Source of the DNA: CBDAQR01 sp965199055 | GTDB lineage: Bacteria; Pseudomonadota; Gammaproteobacteria; Pseudomonadales; Halieaceae | NCBI GenBank assembly: GCA_965199055.1 | Contig: CBDAQR010000003.1 | Span: 1,612,001 to 1,676,000, forward strand | Direction: 5' to 3' | Length of the DNA: 64,000 nucleotides | Shown here: piece by piece, positions 17,238 through 25,848 of the stretch | Layout of the letters: each line of letters opens with the position of its first letter | Numbering within the stretch: position 1 is the stretch's first letter | Position numbers and translations under genes: made by a program | Notes under the pieces: generated by a model | What the model saw: only the letters and a program-made list of their open reading frames with translations | Database searches by the model: none | What the model was told of the DNA's origin: nothing

Positions 17238-19107
17238 GCTTCTGGCGATGTATGCTCTGGCAATAGGCGCTCTGGCTATCGCGGCTTGCAGCCCGATTGA
17301 CGATCCGACATTGTTTCCCGAGTACGATCCCGCTAACGCAGAACCACCCCCACCAAAGCCTGCAGTTGAACACAACCCGTTACGCAACTTGTTATGGGGC
17401 GACCTCCATATCCACACTAGCTACTCCACTGATGCTTACACCATGGGCGTCAGGACTAGCCCGGATGATGCCTATCGCTTCGTCCGCGGAGGCAGCATAG
17501 AACACGGCGCGGGCTACGCCATCCGTATTGACCGACCGCTAGATTTTGCCGCCGTCACTGACCACAGTGAGTACATGGGCGTATCCCGAGCCGACGAGAG
17601 CTCCTCAGGGGGACTTGAGGAACGCAGCCTGCGTGAACGACTGCTGAATGATGGGCCACTTGCCATGAGCTGGGCACTACTATCCATTGTGAGTAATGTC
17701 ACGGGGCTCGAGCTCTATGCAGGCACTACAGAAGCAAGGGCCATCAGCATGAATGCATGGCAGCTGATGATTGATACCGCCGAGGCTCACTATGAACCCG
17801 GCGTTCTGACTACCCTGGTTGGTTATGAATGGACCTCTATGCCCGACGGACAGAATCTGCATCGTAACGTGATCTACCGGGACACAAAGGTACCAGAACT
17901 GCCCTTCAGTTCACTCGATTCCGGCAACCCGGAAGATCTCTGGGATGCACTCGATGGCCAACGCGCCGATGGCATGACTATGATGGCGATCCCGCACAAT
18001 GGTAATGTCTCAAATGGTCTGATGTACGACCGCACACAATTCAACGGCGGCCCACTGACCGCGCAATACGCAGCACAACGAATGCGGAATGAACCCGTCA
18101 GCGAGATCCTGCAGATCAAGGGAACCTCCGATACTCACCCGATGCTTTCACCGCAAGACGAGTTCGCCGACTTCGAGCTGATGACAGGACAGCTCAGCGC
18201 ATCTGGTGATCTCAGCGAACCCAGGGGCAGCTATGCCCGTGATGCTCTGCGCGCGGGTATTGAGTTTTCCCATGCGGAGGGTTTCAACCCCTATCGGTTC
18301 GGAGTCATTGGCAGCAGCGACAGTCACAATTCCAGCTCTTCTGTAGAAGAAGATCGACATCACGGCAAGCTGCCGCTCATGGACGGCACGGCGGGACTGC
18401 GGCTGGGGAAGTCCATATTTGTTCCTGGCTCTCTGCATCGCACCAAAAACTGGGGGGCAGCCGGTTTGGCCGGGGTATGGGCACAGGAGAACACCCGCGA
18501 GTCGGTATACGACGCCCTTGAGCGTCGAGAGACCTTTGCCACCTCAGGCCCGCGTATAAGCCCGCGCTTCTTCGGTAGTTTTAACTTCAGTCCCGACATG
18601 ATGGAGAACCCGGAATTATTGGAGCAAGCCTATACACTGGGTGTACCTATGGGCGGAGTGCTGAGCAATTCCAACGACACCCAGACACCGACACCTGCGT
18701 TCGCCCTGTGGGTAGCTAAAGACCCTGCGGGTGCTAATCTCGACCGCCTGCAGATCATCAAGGGCTGGATCGACACCGACGGCAACAGCCAGGAAAAAGT
18801 GTTCGATGTAGCCTTCTCAGACCAACGCCAGCCCGATGCCGGCGGCAACATTCCGCCGGTTGGCAATACCGTGGATGTAGCTAAGGCCAGTTACTCCAAC
18901 ACCATCGGTGCACAGCAACTGCAGGCATTCTGGCGCGATCCGGAGTTTGACCAAACCCGCGAGGCCTTTTACTACGCCCGCGCCCTGGAGATACCGACGC
19001 CGCGTTGGTCGACCTACGATGCCATGCGCCTCGGCGTGGAAGCACCGCATCCCACAAGCCTACAGGAACGGGCTATCAGTTCGGCGATATGGTACCAGCC
19101 GCCATAA
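17215..19107 (+). CDS. DUF3604 (PHP-like) lipoprotein
   Basis: A 630-residue protein of the DUF3604 family. It starts at ATG 17215 with an AAGGAG site inside the end of the sulfatase gene. The N-terminus is a lipoprotein signal with lipobox IAAC, so it is membrane-tethered. The PHP-like metal sites are clear: WGDLHIHTSYSTDA, AVTDHSEYMG, and later GSSDSHN. Such proteins are putative metallo-hydrolases whose substrate is unknown. Overlap with the sulfatase gene means the two are co-translated and probably act on the same compound outside the cytoplasm. Confidence 0.88.
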   Translation: MVQASKCKLLAMYALAIGALAIAACSPIDDPTLFPEYDPANAEPPPPKPAVEHNPLRNLLWGDLHIHTSYSTDAYTMGVRTSPDDAYRFVRGGSIEHGAGYAIRIDRPLDFAAVTDHSEYMGVSRADESSSGGLEERSLRERLLNDGPLAMSWALLSIVSNVTGLELYAGTTEARAISMNAWQLMIDTAEAHYEPGVLTTLVGYEWTSMPDGQNLHRNVIYRDTKVPELPFSSLDSGNPEDLWDALDGQRADGMTMMAIPHNGNVSNGLMYDRTQFNGGPLTAQYAAQRMRNEPVSEILQIKGTSDTHPMLSPQDEFADFELMTGQLSASGDLSEPRGSYARDALRAGIEFSHAEGFNPYRFGVIGSSDSHNSSSSVEEDRHHGKLPLMDGTAGLRLGKSIFVPGSLHRTKNWGAAGLAGVWAQENTRESVYDALERRETFATSGPRISPRFFGSFNFSPDMMENPELLEQAYTLGVPMGGVLSNSNDTQTPTPAFALWVAKDPAGANLDRLQIIKGWIDTDGNSQEKVFDVAFSDQRQPDAGGNIPPVGNTVDVAKASYSNTIGAQQLQAFWRDPEFDQTREAFYYARALEIPTPRWSTYDAMRLGVEAPHPTSLQERAISSAIWYQPP

Positions 19108-19229
19108 GGCCGGCGGCACGCCCGAGCGCTAATACGCTCTGCCTGGAAACACTCTGACCACACAGACCCTGTTTTTCGGGGCTGGCACTGGGTGTAACTT
19201 GCTACACCTGGAATAATAAGGAGAAACCA
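19108..19229 (+). promoter_or_regulatory. Leader of the decarboxylase/Rieske operon with shared 13-base word
   Basis: TGGAAACACTCTG at 19144-19156 repeats exactly the word in the LysR/sulfatase control region. A further GTTTTTC at about 19171-19177 could form a loose inverted pair with GAAAC. The operon's first gene begins with a clear AAGGAG site at the end of this leader. Confidence 0.45.
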
Positions 19230-20003
19230 ATGTTAGACCCTACACTGGAACCATCCACCAGCCCCGGCGAGATCAGCCAGTGGCCGATGCTGAAGATCGT
19301 ATATCGCACTGAGCCTACCAAAATTGCCGAATTGCTGCCGCCGGGTATTGAAACCAGTGAGACTTCGAATGTCACCCTGACGATCTACAACTTGCCGGTG
19401 AATGAGGAGCCCGAATACGGCATTCTCATGACAGTGGATGCAACCTACGACGGCATTGCCGGCGAGTGGGCGATCGGTTACGGGATCGATCAGGAGGCCG
19501 CCATTTTCATTTCCCTGCTGACCAACGGCCAACCCAAATTCCCCTGCGAGACTGAGTACTACCGCTTGGGTGACAGAGTGACAGCGCGCTGCAGCCACCA
19601 AGGCTATACCTTTGTTGAATTTCAGGGCACCCAAGGTGCCGAGGACCCACTGCCGGCTGAGGGCATTGAACGCCACGAATGGTGGGTAAAGGTGTCGCGT
19701 CAGGTGGGTCACGGCAAGGGTTATGACTTTCCGCCCCATGTTGTCCACGTCCACGGTAAATATGGCCCCGGCCATCGTGTCGCCCTGGAGGGCCAACTTA
19801 CGCTGCGGGAAAGCCCATGGGACCCAATCGCCAGTCGCCTGCCCATGCTGGAGCAACTATCTGCCCACCTGTGGTGGCCGGAGTACCGCAGCCGAGAAAT
19901 CGCCATGGCTGGCGCCCTGAACCCGGAAGGGTTCTGGCCACACATTGACACCATAGGCGGTAGTCGCTGGCCCGGCCAGAACGGCGGACCCGTCCGGGAC
20001 TGA
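19230..20003 (+). CDS. Acetoacetate decarboxylase-like protein (ADC family)
   Basis: A 257-residue ADC-fold protein. The conserved GQPKFP segment places a lysine where acetoacetate decarboxylase forms its Schiff base with the substrate. The family includes true decarboxylases and also aldolase/dehydratase-like members, so the reaction is open. It starts a plus-strand operon with amidohydrolase, Rieske oxygenase, SDR and VOC genes spaced 20-33 bases apart. A second, divergent member of the same family lies at 24966-25808. Confidence 0.8.
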   Translation: MLDPTLEPSTSPGEISQWPMLKIVYRTEPTKIAELLPPGIETSETSNVTLTIYNLPVNEEPEYGILMTVDATYDGIAGEWAIGYGIDQEAAIFISLLTNGQPKFPCETEYYRLGDRVTARCSHQGYTFVEFQGTQGAEDPLPAEGIERHEWWVKVSRQVGHGKGYDFPPHVVHVHGKYGPGHRVALEGQLTLRESPWDPIASRLPMLEQLSAHLWWPEYRSREIAMAGALNPEGFWPHIDTIGGSRWPGQNGGPVRD

Positions 20004-20035
20004 AAATCCCACAGAACCCTAGAGGAGCACATACC

Positions 20036-21223
20036 ATGGACCGCTACCTGATTGTTTCCACCGATGGTCACGCCGGGCTACCGATGGACAAGTACCGGGA
20101 TTACCTGGACAACAAATACCACGCCGCATTTGATGAGGCACTGCCCATCCAGCGGGAAATGACACGCCGCGCCGAAGAAAAGTTGCTGATCTCAGAATTC
20201 AATGACAACTGGCGCCAGGGCATTGAAGAAGACCTGCAAGGTGCCTGGGACGGTACGGTACGCAATCGCGTGATCGACAATGATGGTGTAGCCGCCGAGG
20301 TCCTGTTTCCCGACGGAATCACCGAGCAAAATGCCCCGCCCTTCTGCGCTGGATTGGCTCTAAAACCCTGGGGGGTAGACCCGGAATTGCAATGGGCGGG
20401 CGCGCGGGCACACAATCGTTGGATCGCGGAGTTCTGCAGCGAGGACCCCCTGCGCCGCATTGGGCTGGCCATAGTATTGATGCTGTACGATGTGGACGAG
20501 GCTCTGGCCGAAGTGAAATGGGCGCACGAGCAGGGCCTGAAAGGTATCCTAATACCGGCACTGATGGGCGACCGCGAAGGCTACAACCACCCTCGCTATT
20601 ACCCGATTTGGGAGTTCTGCCAGGAGCACAACATGGTAGTCCATACTCACTCAGGGCCCTCACCCGACTACGATTACGAGCTGCCTGGCGCTATAGGCAT
20701 TTTCCTGAATGAGTTCGCCTGGTGGGCAAGCCGACCCATGTGGTTCATGATCTTTGGCGGCGTGTTTGAGAAGTTTCCTCGCCTGCGCTTTGCCCTCACC
20801 GAGGTCAGTGAATTCTGGGTACCACACATGTTGGAGATGATGGATGTGCGCGCCTCGGTCAAGCACACCACCGGTAAGCTTGGAGATTTTCGCAGCAATC
20901 TCACCATGAAACCCAGCGAGTATTTTAAACGTAACTGCTGGATCGGCGCGTCCGCCCTGTTTGACGAAGGCTCTACTGCGGTGCGTCACAGCATCGGCAT
21001 CGACCGGGTGATGTGGGGTACCGACTACCCGCACCCAGAAGGTTCCTGGCCAAAAACCCACGAAAAGCTGGTGACCTATATGAAAGGGCTCCCAGAAGCG
21101 GAGATAGAAGCAATGCTGGGGACCAATGCCCTCAACTGCTACGATCTGGATGCGGACGCTCTCAATTCCATTGCAGCACGCATCGGCCCCTTGAAATCCG
21201 ACTTTGTCAAAGACGCGGCCTGA
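20036..21223 (+). CDS. Amidohydrolase-2 family metal-dependent hydrolase/decarboxylase
   Basis: A 395-residue TIM-barrel protein of the amidohydrolase-2 family, which includes aminocarboxymuconate-semialdehyde decarboxylase and LigJ-like hydratases. Visible features are the N-terminal metal motif (STDGHAG), a central His (VVHTHSG) and the C-terminal Asp of the metal site (MWGTDYPHPEGSW). It probably decarboxylates or hydrates an intermediate. It sits between the ADC-like gene and the Rieske oxygenase, with a GAGGAG ribosome site before its ATG. Confidence 0.85.
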   Translation: MDRYLIVSTDGHAGLPMDKYRDYLDNKYHAAFDEALPIQREMTRRAEEKLLISEFNDNWRQGIEEDLQGAWDGTVRNRVIDNDGVAAEVLFPDGITEQNAPPFCAGLALKPWGVDPELQWAGARAHNRWIAEFCSEDPLRRIGLAIVLMLYDVDEALAEVKWAHEQGLKGILIPALMGDREGYNHPRYYPIWEFCQEHNMVVHTHSGPSPDYDYELPGAIGIFLNEFAWWASRPMWFMIFGGVFEKFPRLRFALTEVSEFWVPHMLEMMDVRASVKHTTGKLGDFRSNLTMKPSEYFKRNCWIGASALFDEGSTAVRHSIGIDRVMWGTDYPHPEGSWPKTHEKLVTYMKGLPEAEIEAMLGTNALNCYDLDADALNSIAARIGPLKSDFVKDAA

Positions 21224-21242
21224 CACCAATAGGAGACCGGAT

Positions 21243-22262
21243 ATGTCCAATCGATTCCCCATGCCCATGCCCTTTGGCTGGTTCTGTATCGGTTACAGCG
21301 ATGAACTGGCGGTGGGCGAAGTACGCAATGTGCACTACTTCGATCGCGATATGGTGTTATTCCGCACCGAATCCGGAAACATTGGTTTGTCAGATCCCGC
21401 TTGCCCTCACCTGGGCGCACATCTGGGTCACGGTGGTACGGTGCAGGGAGAATCAATCCGCTGCCCTTTCCACCACTGGCAATACGACACCAACGGGGTC
21501 ATCACCGATATACCCTACGCCAGCCGAATCCCGCCGAAGTGGGACGGCAAGCCATGCCTTAAGACCTATCCGGTCTGCGAGAAGAACGAGGTTATCTGGG
21601 CCTGGTACCACCCGGAAGAGGCCACCCCCGATCACGAAGTAATCCAGTTGGAGGAAATAGATGATCCCGACTGGACAGAGCGACAACGTTTTGAGTGGAC
21701 CTTCGATTCCTGCCCGCAGGAGATTGCTGAGAATGGCGTAGACGTAGCCCACTTCAAGTACGTGCATAGCATGGAGGCGGTCCCAGAGGGAGAGACCAGC
21801 TATGACAAGCATATTCGTCGCAGCCGAGTGAGCGGTACCCGCATGGGTAAGGATGAAAACGGGAATGATGTGGAGTTCGAATCCGTCGTCGCCGTGGTGC
21901 AAAACGGTGCCGGACAGAAGTGGGTCAGATTCTCGGGCGTTATGGACTACCTTTTGCAGGTACTGGTCACACCGGTGAATGACGACACGGTGGAGGTGCG
22001 CTTCATCTACCTGCACCAGCATTTTGAGGAAGGGTCGATCAAGGCCATGGGCATGCAGGCTGCCATAGATTCCACCAATGGCCAGCGCGGACTCGAAGGC
22101 GATCTGCCTATCTGGCACAACAAGTTTCACCTGCGCAACCCTATATTATGCGATGGCGACGGGCCCATCATGCGATTCCGCAAGTACTTCGCACAATTCT
22201 ACGTGGGCGGCCCATACCCCGGAGAAGACGGCCTGCCCAGCGACCTTGAAGCCGCGTCCTGA
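21243..22262 (+). CDS. Rieske non-heme iron oxygenase, KshA-like
   Basis: A 339-residue oxygenase. ATG 21243 has an AGGAG site and is preferred to the in-frame 21204 start. The Rieske cluster ligands are Cys54-x-His56 and Cys74-x2-His77 (CPHLGAH, CPFHHW). The mononuclear iron ligands are His170 and His175 in GVDVAHFKYVH, the spacing seen in KshA and related steroid or cholesterol oxygenases. It would hydroxylate or desaturate a hydrophobic substrate and needs a ferredoxin reductase, which is not in the window. The KshA-like layout is one reason to suspect a steroid-like substrate. Confidence 0.88.
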   Translation: MSNRFPMPMPFGWFCIGYSDELAVGEVRNVHYFDRDMVLFRTESGNIGLSDPACPHLGAHLGHGGTVQGESIRCPFHHWQYDTNGVITDIPYASRIPPKWDGKPCLKTYPVCEKNEVIWAWYHPEEATPDHEVIQLEEIDDPDWTERQRFEWTFDSCPQEIAENGVDVAHFKYVHSMEAVPEGETSYDKHIRRSRVSGTRMGKDENGNDVEFESVVAVVQNGAGQKWVRFSGVMDYLLQVLVTPVNDDTVEVRFIYLHQHFEEGSIKAMGMQAAIDSTNGQRGLEGDLPIWHNKFHLRNPILCDGDGPIMRFRKYFAQFYVGGPYPGEDGLPSDLEAAS

Positions 22263-22292
22263 AAACAAAGAAGCGCTAGAGGAGCCTAAAAC

Positions 22293-23153
22293 ATGGATGG
22301 TGAATACCAGGGTAAGACAGCGGTGATTACCGGTGGGGCTTCCGGAGTCGGCCGCTGTTTGTGTGAGCTGTTTGCACGCCAAGGCATGAATGTGGTCATG
22401 GCGGATGTGGAAGCGGAGGCACTCGAGGCGTCCAGTGCTGCATTAAGCAGCCAGGGCTTGAACGTGATCGGCGTCCAGGCGGACGTGGGTAGTCCGGAGT
22501 CCATGGAAGCATTGGAAGCCGCCAGTCGCGAGGCCTTTGGCAACGTGCATATTCTATGCAATAACGCGGGTGTCGGTATCAAGGAAGCCCAACGCCGAAT
22601 CTGGGCTCTCACGCCGAACGACTGGGAGTGGGGCTATCGTGTCAACGTGATGGGGATTGCCAACGGCATTCGCGCCTTTGTGCCAGCAATGCTCGCCCAC
22701 GGGGAGAAGGGACATGTGGTCAATACCTCCTCAGGCAATGGCGGCCTCACATCCATGCCCACAACGCCCATTTACGCCTCCACCAAGGCAGCGGTAACCA
22801 GCTTGAGTGAGGTGCTGCACTCCCAGTTTCTGATGGAGAATGCGAAGCTGCAGGCCCACGTACTGTTCCCCGGACCGCATATCGTGAACACCAACATACT
22901 GAGTTCTATGCGCAACCGACCGGAAGCTTTACGCGATGACAACGAGCCGGTGGCCTACACAACGATGCAGGACTTGGCCAAGGCATCCGGTATCAAGAAC
23001 ATGCAGCTGACCGAGCCTGAAGAAGTGGCGGAACATTGCCTGCAGGGAATCCGTGAGGGCCGCTTCTGGATCTTGCCGGAAAGTGAGAGCAATGACGCCA
23101 AGTTCAGAGAGCGCACAGAGAACATCCTCGCCCGCGAGAACCCGGCGCAGTAA
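22293..23153 (+). CDS. Short-chain dehydrogenase/reductase
   Basis: A 286-residue classical SDR. Motifs are TGGASGVGRCL (cofactor loop), NNAGVG, NTSSGNG (catalytic Ser) and YASTK (Tyr and Lys). The strong AGAGGAG ribosome site lies before the ATG. It shares general layout with the SDR at 11122-11946, including the C-terminal RFWI segment, and both belong to this island, so they may be paralogues acting on related intermediates. Confidence 0.9.
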   Translation: MDGEYQGKTAVITGGASGVGRCLCELFARQGMNVVMADVEAEALEASSAALSSQGLNVIGVQADVGSPESMEALEAASREAFGNVHILCNNAGVGIKEAQRRIWALTPNDWEWGYRVNVMGIANGIRAFVPAMLAHGEKGHVVNTSSGNGGLTSMPTTPIYASTKAAVTSLSEVLHSQFLMENAKLQAHVLFPGPHIVNTNILSSMRNRPEALRDDNEPVAYTTMQDLAKASGIKNMQLTEPEEVAEHCLQGIREGRFWILPESESNDAKFRERTENILARENPAQ

Positions 23154-23180
23154 GCATCAGCAATACACTGGAGAAGCAAC

Positions 23181-23567
23181 ATGGCGTCACGCATCGCACA
23201 ATTTTGCATATCCGTCACTGACCTCGCTCGTTCCGAGGCGTTTTATTGCGAGGTGATGGGATTGCAGGTGCTCGACCGAATCGAAATACCCGATGCCAGT
23301 GAAATTGTGTTGGGCTCACCGGGTTCAGAGGGCAAGTTGCAACTGGCGCAAAAAAAGTCACAACTCGGCCCCATCGATCATGGCGACGAAGCTCTATGGA
23401 AGTTTTATATCTATGTCGACGATATCGACAGCGTGTTCAAGACGGCTGTGAACTACGGTTGCCCCGTGGAAATGGAGCCTACAGCGCTGGAAGAATGGCC
23501 AGTCACCATCGCCATGATCCTCGACCCGGACGGCTACAGAATCGAATTACTCGAATCACGAGCGTAG
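23181..23567 (+). CDS. VOC-superfamily protein (glyoxalase/dioxygenase fold)
   Basis: A single-module, 128-residue VOC protein with the usual opening (QFCISVTDLARSEAFYCEVMGL) and closing strands (ILDPDGYRIELLE). The terminal Glu fits a metal ligand; the N-terminal ligand position is Gln rather than His. It could be a glyoxalase, isomerase or binding protein. It is the last gene of the operon and is convergent with the P450 gene 24 bases away. Confidence 0.85.
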   Translation: MASRIAQFCISVTDLARSEAFYCEVMGLQVLDRIEIPDASEIVLGSPGSEGKLQLAQKKSQLGPIDHGDEALWKFYIYVDDIDSVFKTAVNYGCPVEMEPTALEEWPVTIAMILDPDGYRIELLESRA

Positions 23568-23590
23568 CCTATAAACCGACTCGGCCACCG

Positions 23591-24934
23591 TCAATCAACC
23601 GGAACCAGGCTCAGCGGCAGATTATCTTTTGGTTTCGGCATCGGGAGATGCTGCCAATCGGGGTCGTAGCCCGGGCGCAACGTGATTTCGTGCCCTCTGA
23701 TGAGGTGATACATAAAACAGCAGAATACTATTTTCGCAAAGTGCATACCGATACATTTGTGCGCGCCCCCGCCGAAGGGGTGAAATAGAAACGGATGCTG
23801 TTTGTGCTCTCCTCGCTCGAAACGCTCGGGATCAAATTTGTGCGGCTCCGTCCACCAACCCGGGATCACGTGATTATAGGTAATTGCATTCATTAGCATC
23901 GTATCCGCGGGAATTTCCACACCCGACAACTCACAAGGGTTGATGCTGCGTCGCGGAAACAGGGGGACCGATGAATGCAGGCGCTGGGTTTCATTGAACA
24001 CCATGCCAAAGGATGGCAAATCATCCAGGTCCTCTTGCCCAATGGCCTCTTTACCCAACGCGCGAGCCTCCTCACGCAATCGCTGCTGCCACTCGGGGTG
24101 GCGACCCAGCTCATAACAGGCGTTGACCAGCGAGGCAGTAGTCGTGTCCTGTGCGGCAAACAACAGTACGACAAAGTTCTCCACTATGTCGTAATCCGAG
24201 AAGTAGTTGCCGCTTTCATCCCGTTCGCGACAAAAGTGCGCGAGGATATCCTTATCGTCATTGTGCCGCTTGTCGGTAATGAGTTCGCGGATGAATGCTG
24301 CAATATATTGTTTGGCTAGAAGACTGCGACGGTACTTAAACCCAGGGAGGTTTACTTCAAAAATAAAGTCGAATCCACCGATGAAATCCTCAAACGCAGC
24401 CTTGAGTTTGTTGCCTTCGCCACCCTGCCCGATTACGCCGGTGAAGGTTTGCGCAGCAATCTCGAGCAGTGTCGACCTCACCGATCCGAAAAACTCGAAC
24501 TCTCCAGCTCCGTGCAGGGGACGCACAGCGTCGGCACAAATAGCGTTGATATGTGACATGTAGCTGTCCATGCTGGATTTTTTGAACGCCGTTTGCATCA
24601 ACCTGCGCTGAAAACGATGCTCCTCGAAATCCTTCATGATCAGACTGCCTCCGATAAGGGACTCAAAGTGGCCCAAGCCCTTGGCGGAAGAAAAGTTTTT
24701 CTGAACGTCGAGGTGCAGTGCGCGCGCATTATCGGGACCCAGCGCCAACACTATATGCGACGGACCCATGGCAAACCTGGATACTTCCCCATAGCGGTGA
24801 AAACGTTCATCGCAAAACCTCAGCGGATTGGCCGACAAACGGAGGACATTCCCTATGAGAGGCAGCCCATAATCGCCGGGTATGTGCCTTAAATCACGGT
24901 TATCCGGGCGTTCCAAATAGTGTACTTCCGTCAA
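23591..24934 (-). CDS. Cytochrome P450
   Basis: A 447-residue P450. The heme-binding loop is FGGGAHKCIGMHFAK, the ExxR motif is in NETQRLH, and the oxygen-activating I-helix is LLFAAQDTTTASLV with the usual acid-Thr pair. The loop style resembles the CYP26/CYP51/CYP120 type rather than the soluble camphor type. No N-terminal membrane anchor is evident. It likely hydroxylates a terpenoid- or steroid-like compound. It begins a minus-strand group facing the Rieske operon. Redox partners were not seen. Confidence 0.92.
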   Translation of the reverse strand: MTEVHYLERPDNRDLRHIPGDYGLPLIGNVLRLSANPLRFCDERFHRYGEVSRFAMGPSHIVLALGPDNARALHLDVQKNFSSAKGLGHFESLIGGSLIMKDFEEHRFQRRLMQTAFKKSSMDSYMSHINAICADAVRPLHGAGEFEFFGSVRSTLLEIAAQTFTGVIGQGGEGNKLKAAFEDFIGGFDFIFEVNLPGFKYRRSLLAKQYIAAFIRELITDKRHNDDKDILAHFCRERDESGNYFSDYDIVENFVVLLFAAQDTTTASLVNACYELGRHPEWQQRLREEARALGKEAIGQEDLDDLPSFGMVFNETQRLHSSVPLFPRRSINPCELSGVEIPADTMLMNAITYNHVIPGWWTEPHKFDPERFERGEHKQHPFLFHPFGGGAHKCIGMHFAKIVFCCFMYHLIRGHEITLRPGYDPDWQHLPMPKPKDNLPLSLVPVD

Positions 24935-24965
24935 GCGAGACTCCTAATTTCTTGTTACCTCTGGT

Positions 24966-25808
24966 CTAACTTACGAACGCCGCACCAATATCGACACTTT
25001 CCGGCTTACCAAAAGTCATGCGGCTTTTCTCAGCGGAAACAGTAAACATCGGTTTTTTGGGCAGCCCCAGCGCTCGCAACTCCTTTGCCAGTGGATGACT
25101 GTCTCCAATTTCAGGTGCTTTGCCCCCGAGCGAAAACGTCAGACCGGAGCTGTTGTTGGTACCGTAGGTTTTCCATGCCCGTCCGTCACGAATTGCCAGC
25201 GAGACAGCACGTTGCTCTTTGGGTGTGCCGTTACCGCCTGTTTTTGCCTCAATCGAGTAAACCAGTTCACCCTCATCCATAAAGGTGCCGCGAGCGAGAC
25301 TGGGTCCAAAGTCAATATCCATACGGCTCACCCATTTTGGAAAACCCCAGATGAAGCGCCCCGCGTGGGTGGTGAATTCCTGGTCCACCGGCATTCTATA
25401 AACGAAGTTGCCTACATTACCGCTTCCCATGCGCCGGAGTGCGCCGAGAAAGGGAAAGGGCGCCTTTTCTCCAGGGGCGAGGACAGGAAAAATAATCGCT
25501 CCCTCGTTGTAGTCACCGAGGTCGTTGACTTTGTAATCGACCGCCAGCAGTTGCAGGATCGCTTTACCCGGAAATAGCTCCACAACACGAAAGCCGGTAC
25601 CCTCAAGCATCGCCTGCGCGGCTTTGGCATTCACCAGGAAGCCGTTCATCAGCATCGAGGCATCTGACACGACCACGGGAAAGGAAATCTCCTTGTCGTC
25701 AATCGAATAGTTGCTCTCGGAATTCTTTGAGCAAATGTCATTGGTATATCTGTCTCCCTTGTCGCTGTGAACAGGGGGTTCATCAAATACGGCGCCTGTA
25801 GCTTTCAT
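24966..25808 (-). CDS. Acetoacetate decarboxylase-like protein, second copy
   Basis: A 280-residue ADC-family protein. The longest frame starts at 25955 inside the neighbouring gene; ATG 25808 has an AGGACAG ribosome site and is preferred. The RFIWGFPKW segment holds the lysine expected at the Schiff-base position. It is clearly diverged from the ADC-like protein at 19230-20003. It follows the extended SDR gene by 40 bases on the same strand and precedes the P450, suggesting one transcript. Confidence 0.8.
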   Translation of the reverse strand: MKATGAVFDEPPVHSDKGDRYTNDICSKNSESNYSIDDKEISFPVVVSDASMLMNGFLVNAKAAQAMLEGTGFRVVELFPGKAILQLLAVDYKVNDLGDYNEGAIIFPVLAPGEKAPFPFLGALRRMGSGNVGNFVYRMPVDQEFTTHAGRFIWGFPKWVSRMDIDFGPSLARGTFMDEGELVYSIEAKTGGNGTPKEQRAVSLAIRDGRAWKTYGTNNSSGLTFSLGGKAPEIGDSHPLAKELRALGLPKKPMFTVSAEKSRMTFGKPESVDIGAAFVS

Positions 25809-25848
25809 AGGCTGTCCTGTGTGATGTTGAGAACCGTCTCCGCATGGC

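Noticed and set aside
20660..21268. Minus-strand frame over the amidohydrolase gene (and a similar one at 21453-22130 over the Rieske gene)
   Set aside because: Both are antisense shadows; the plus-strand genes carry complete active-site motifs.
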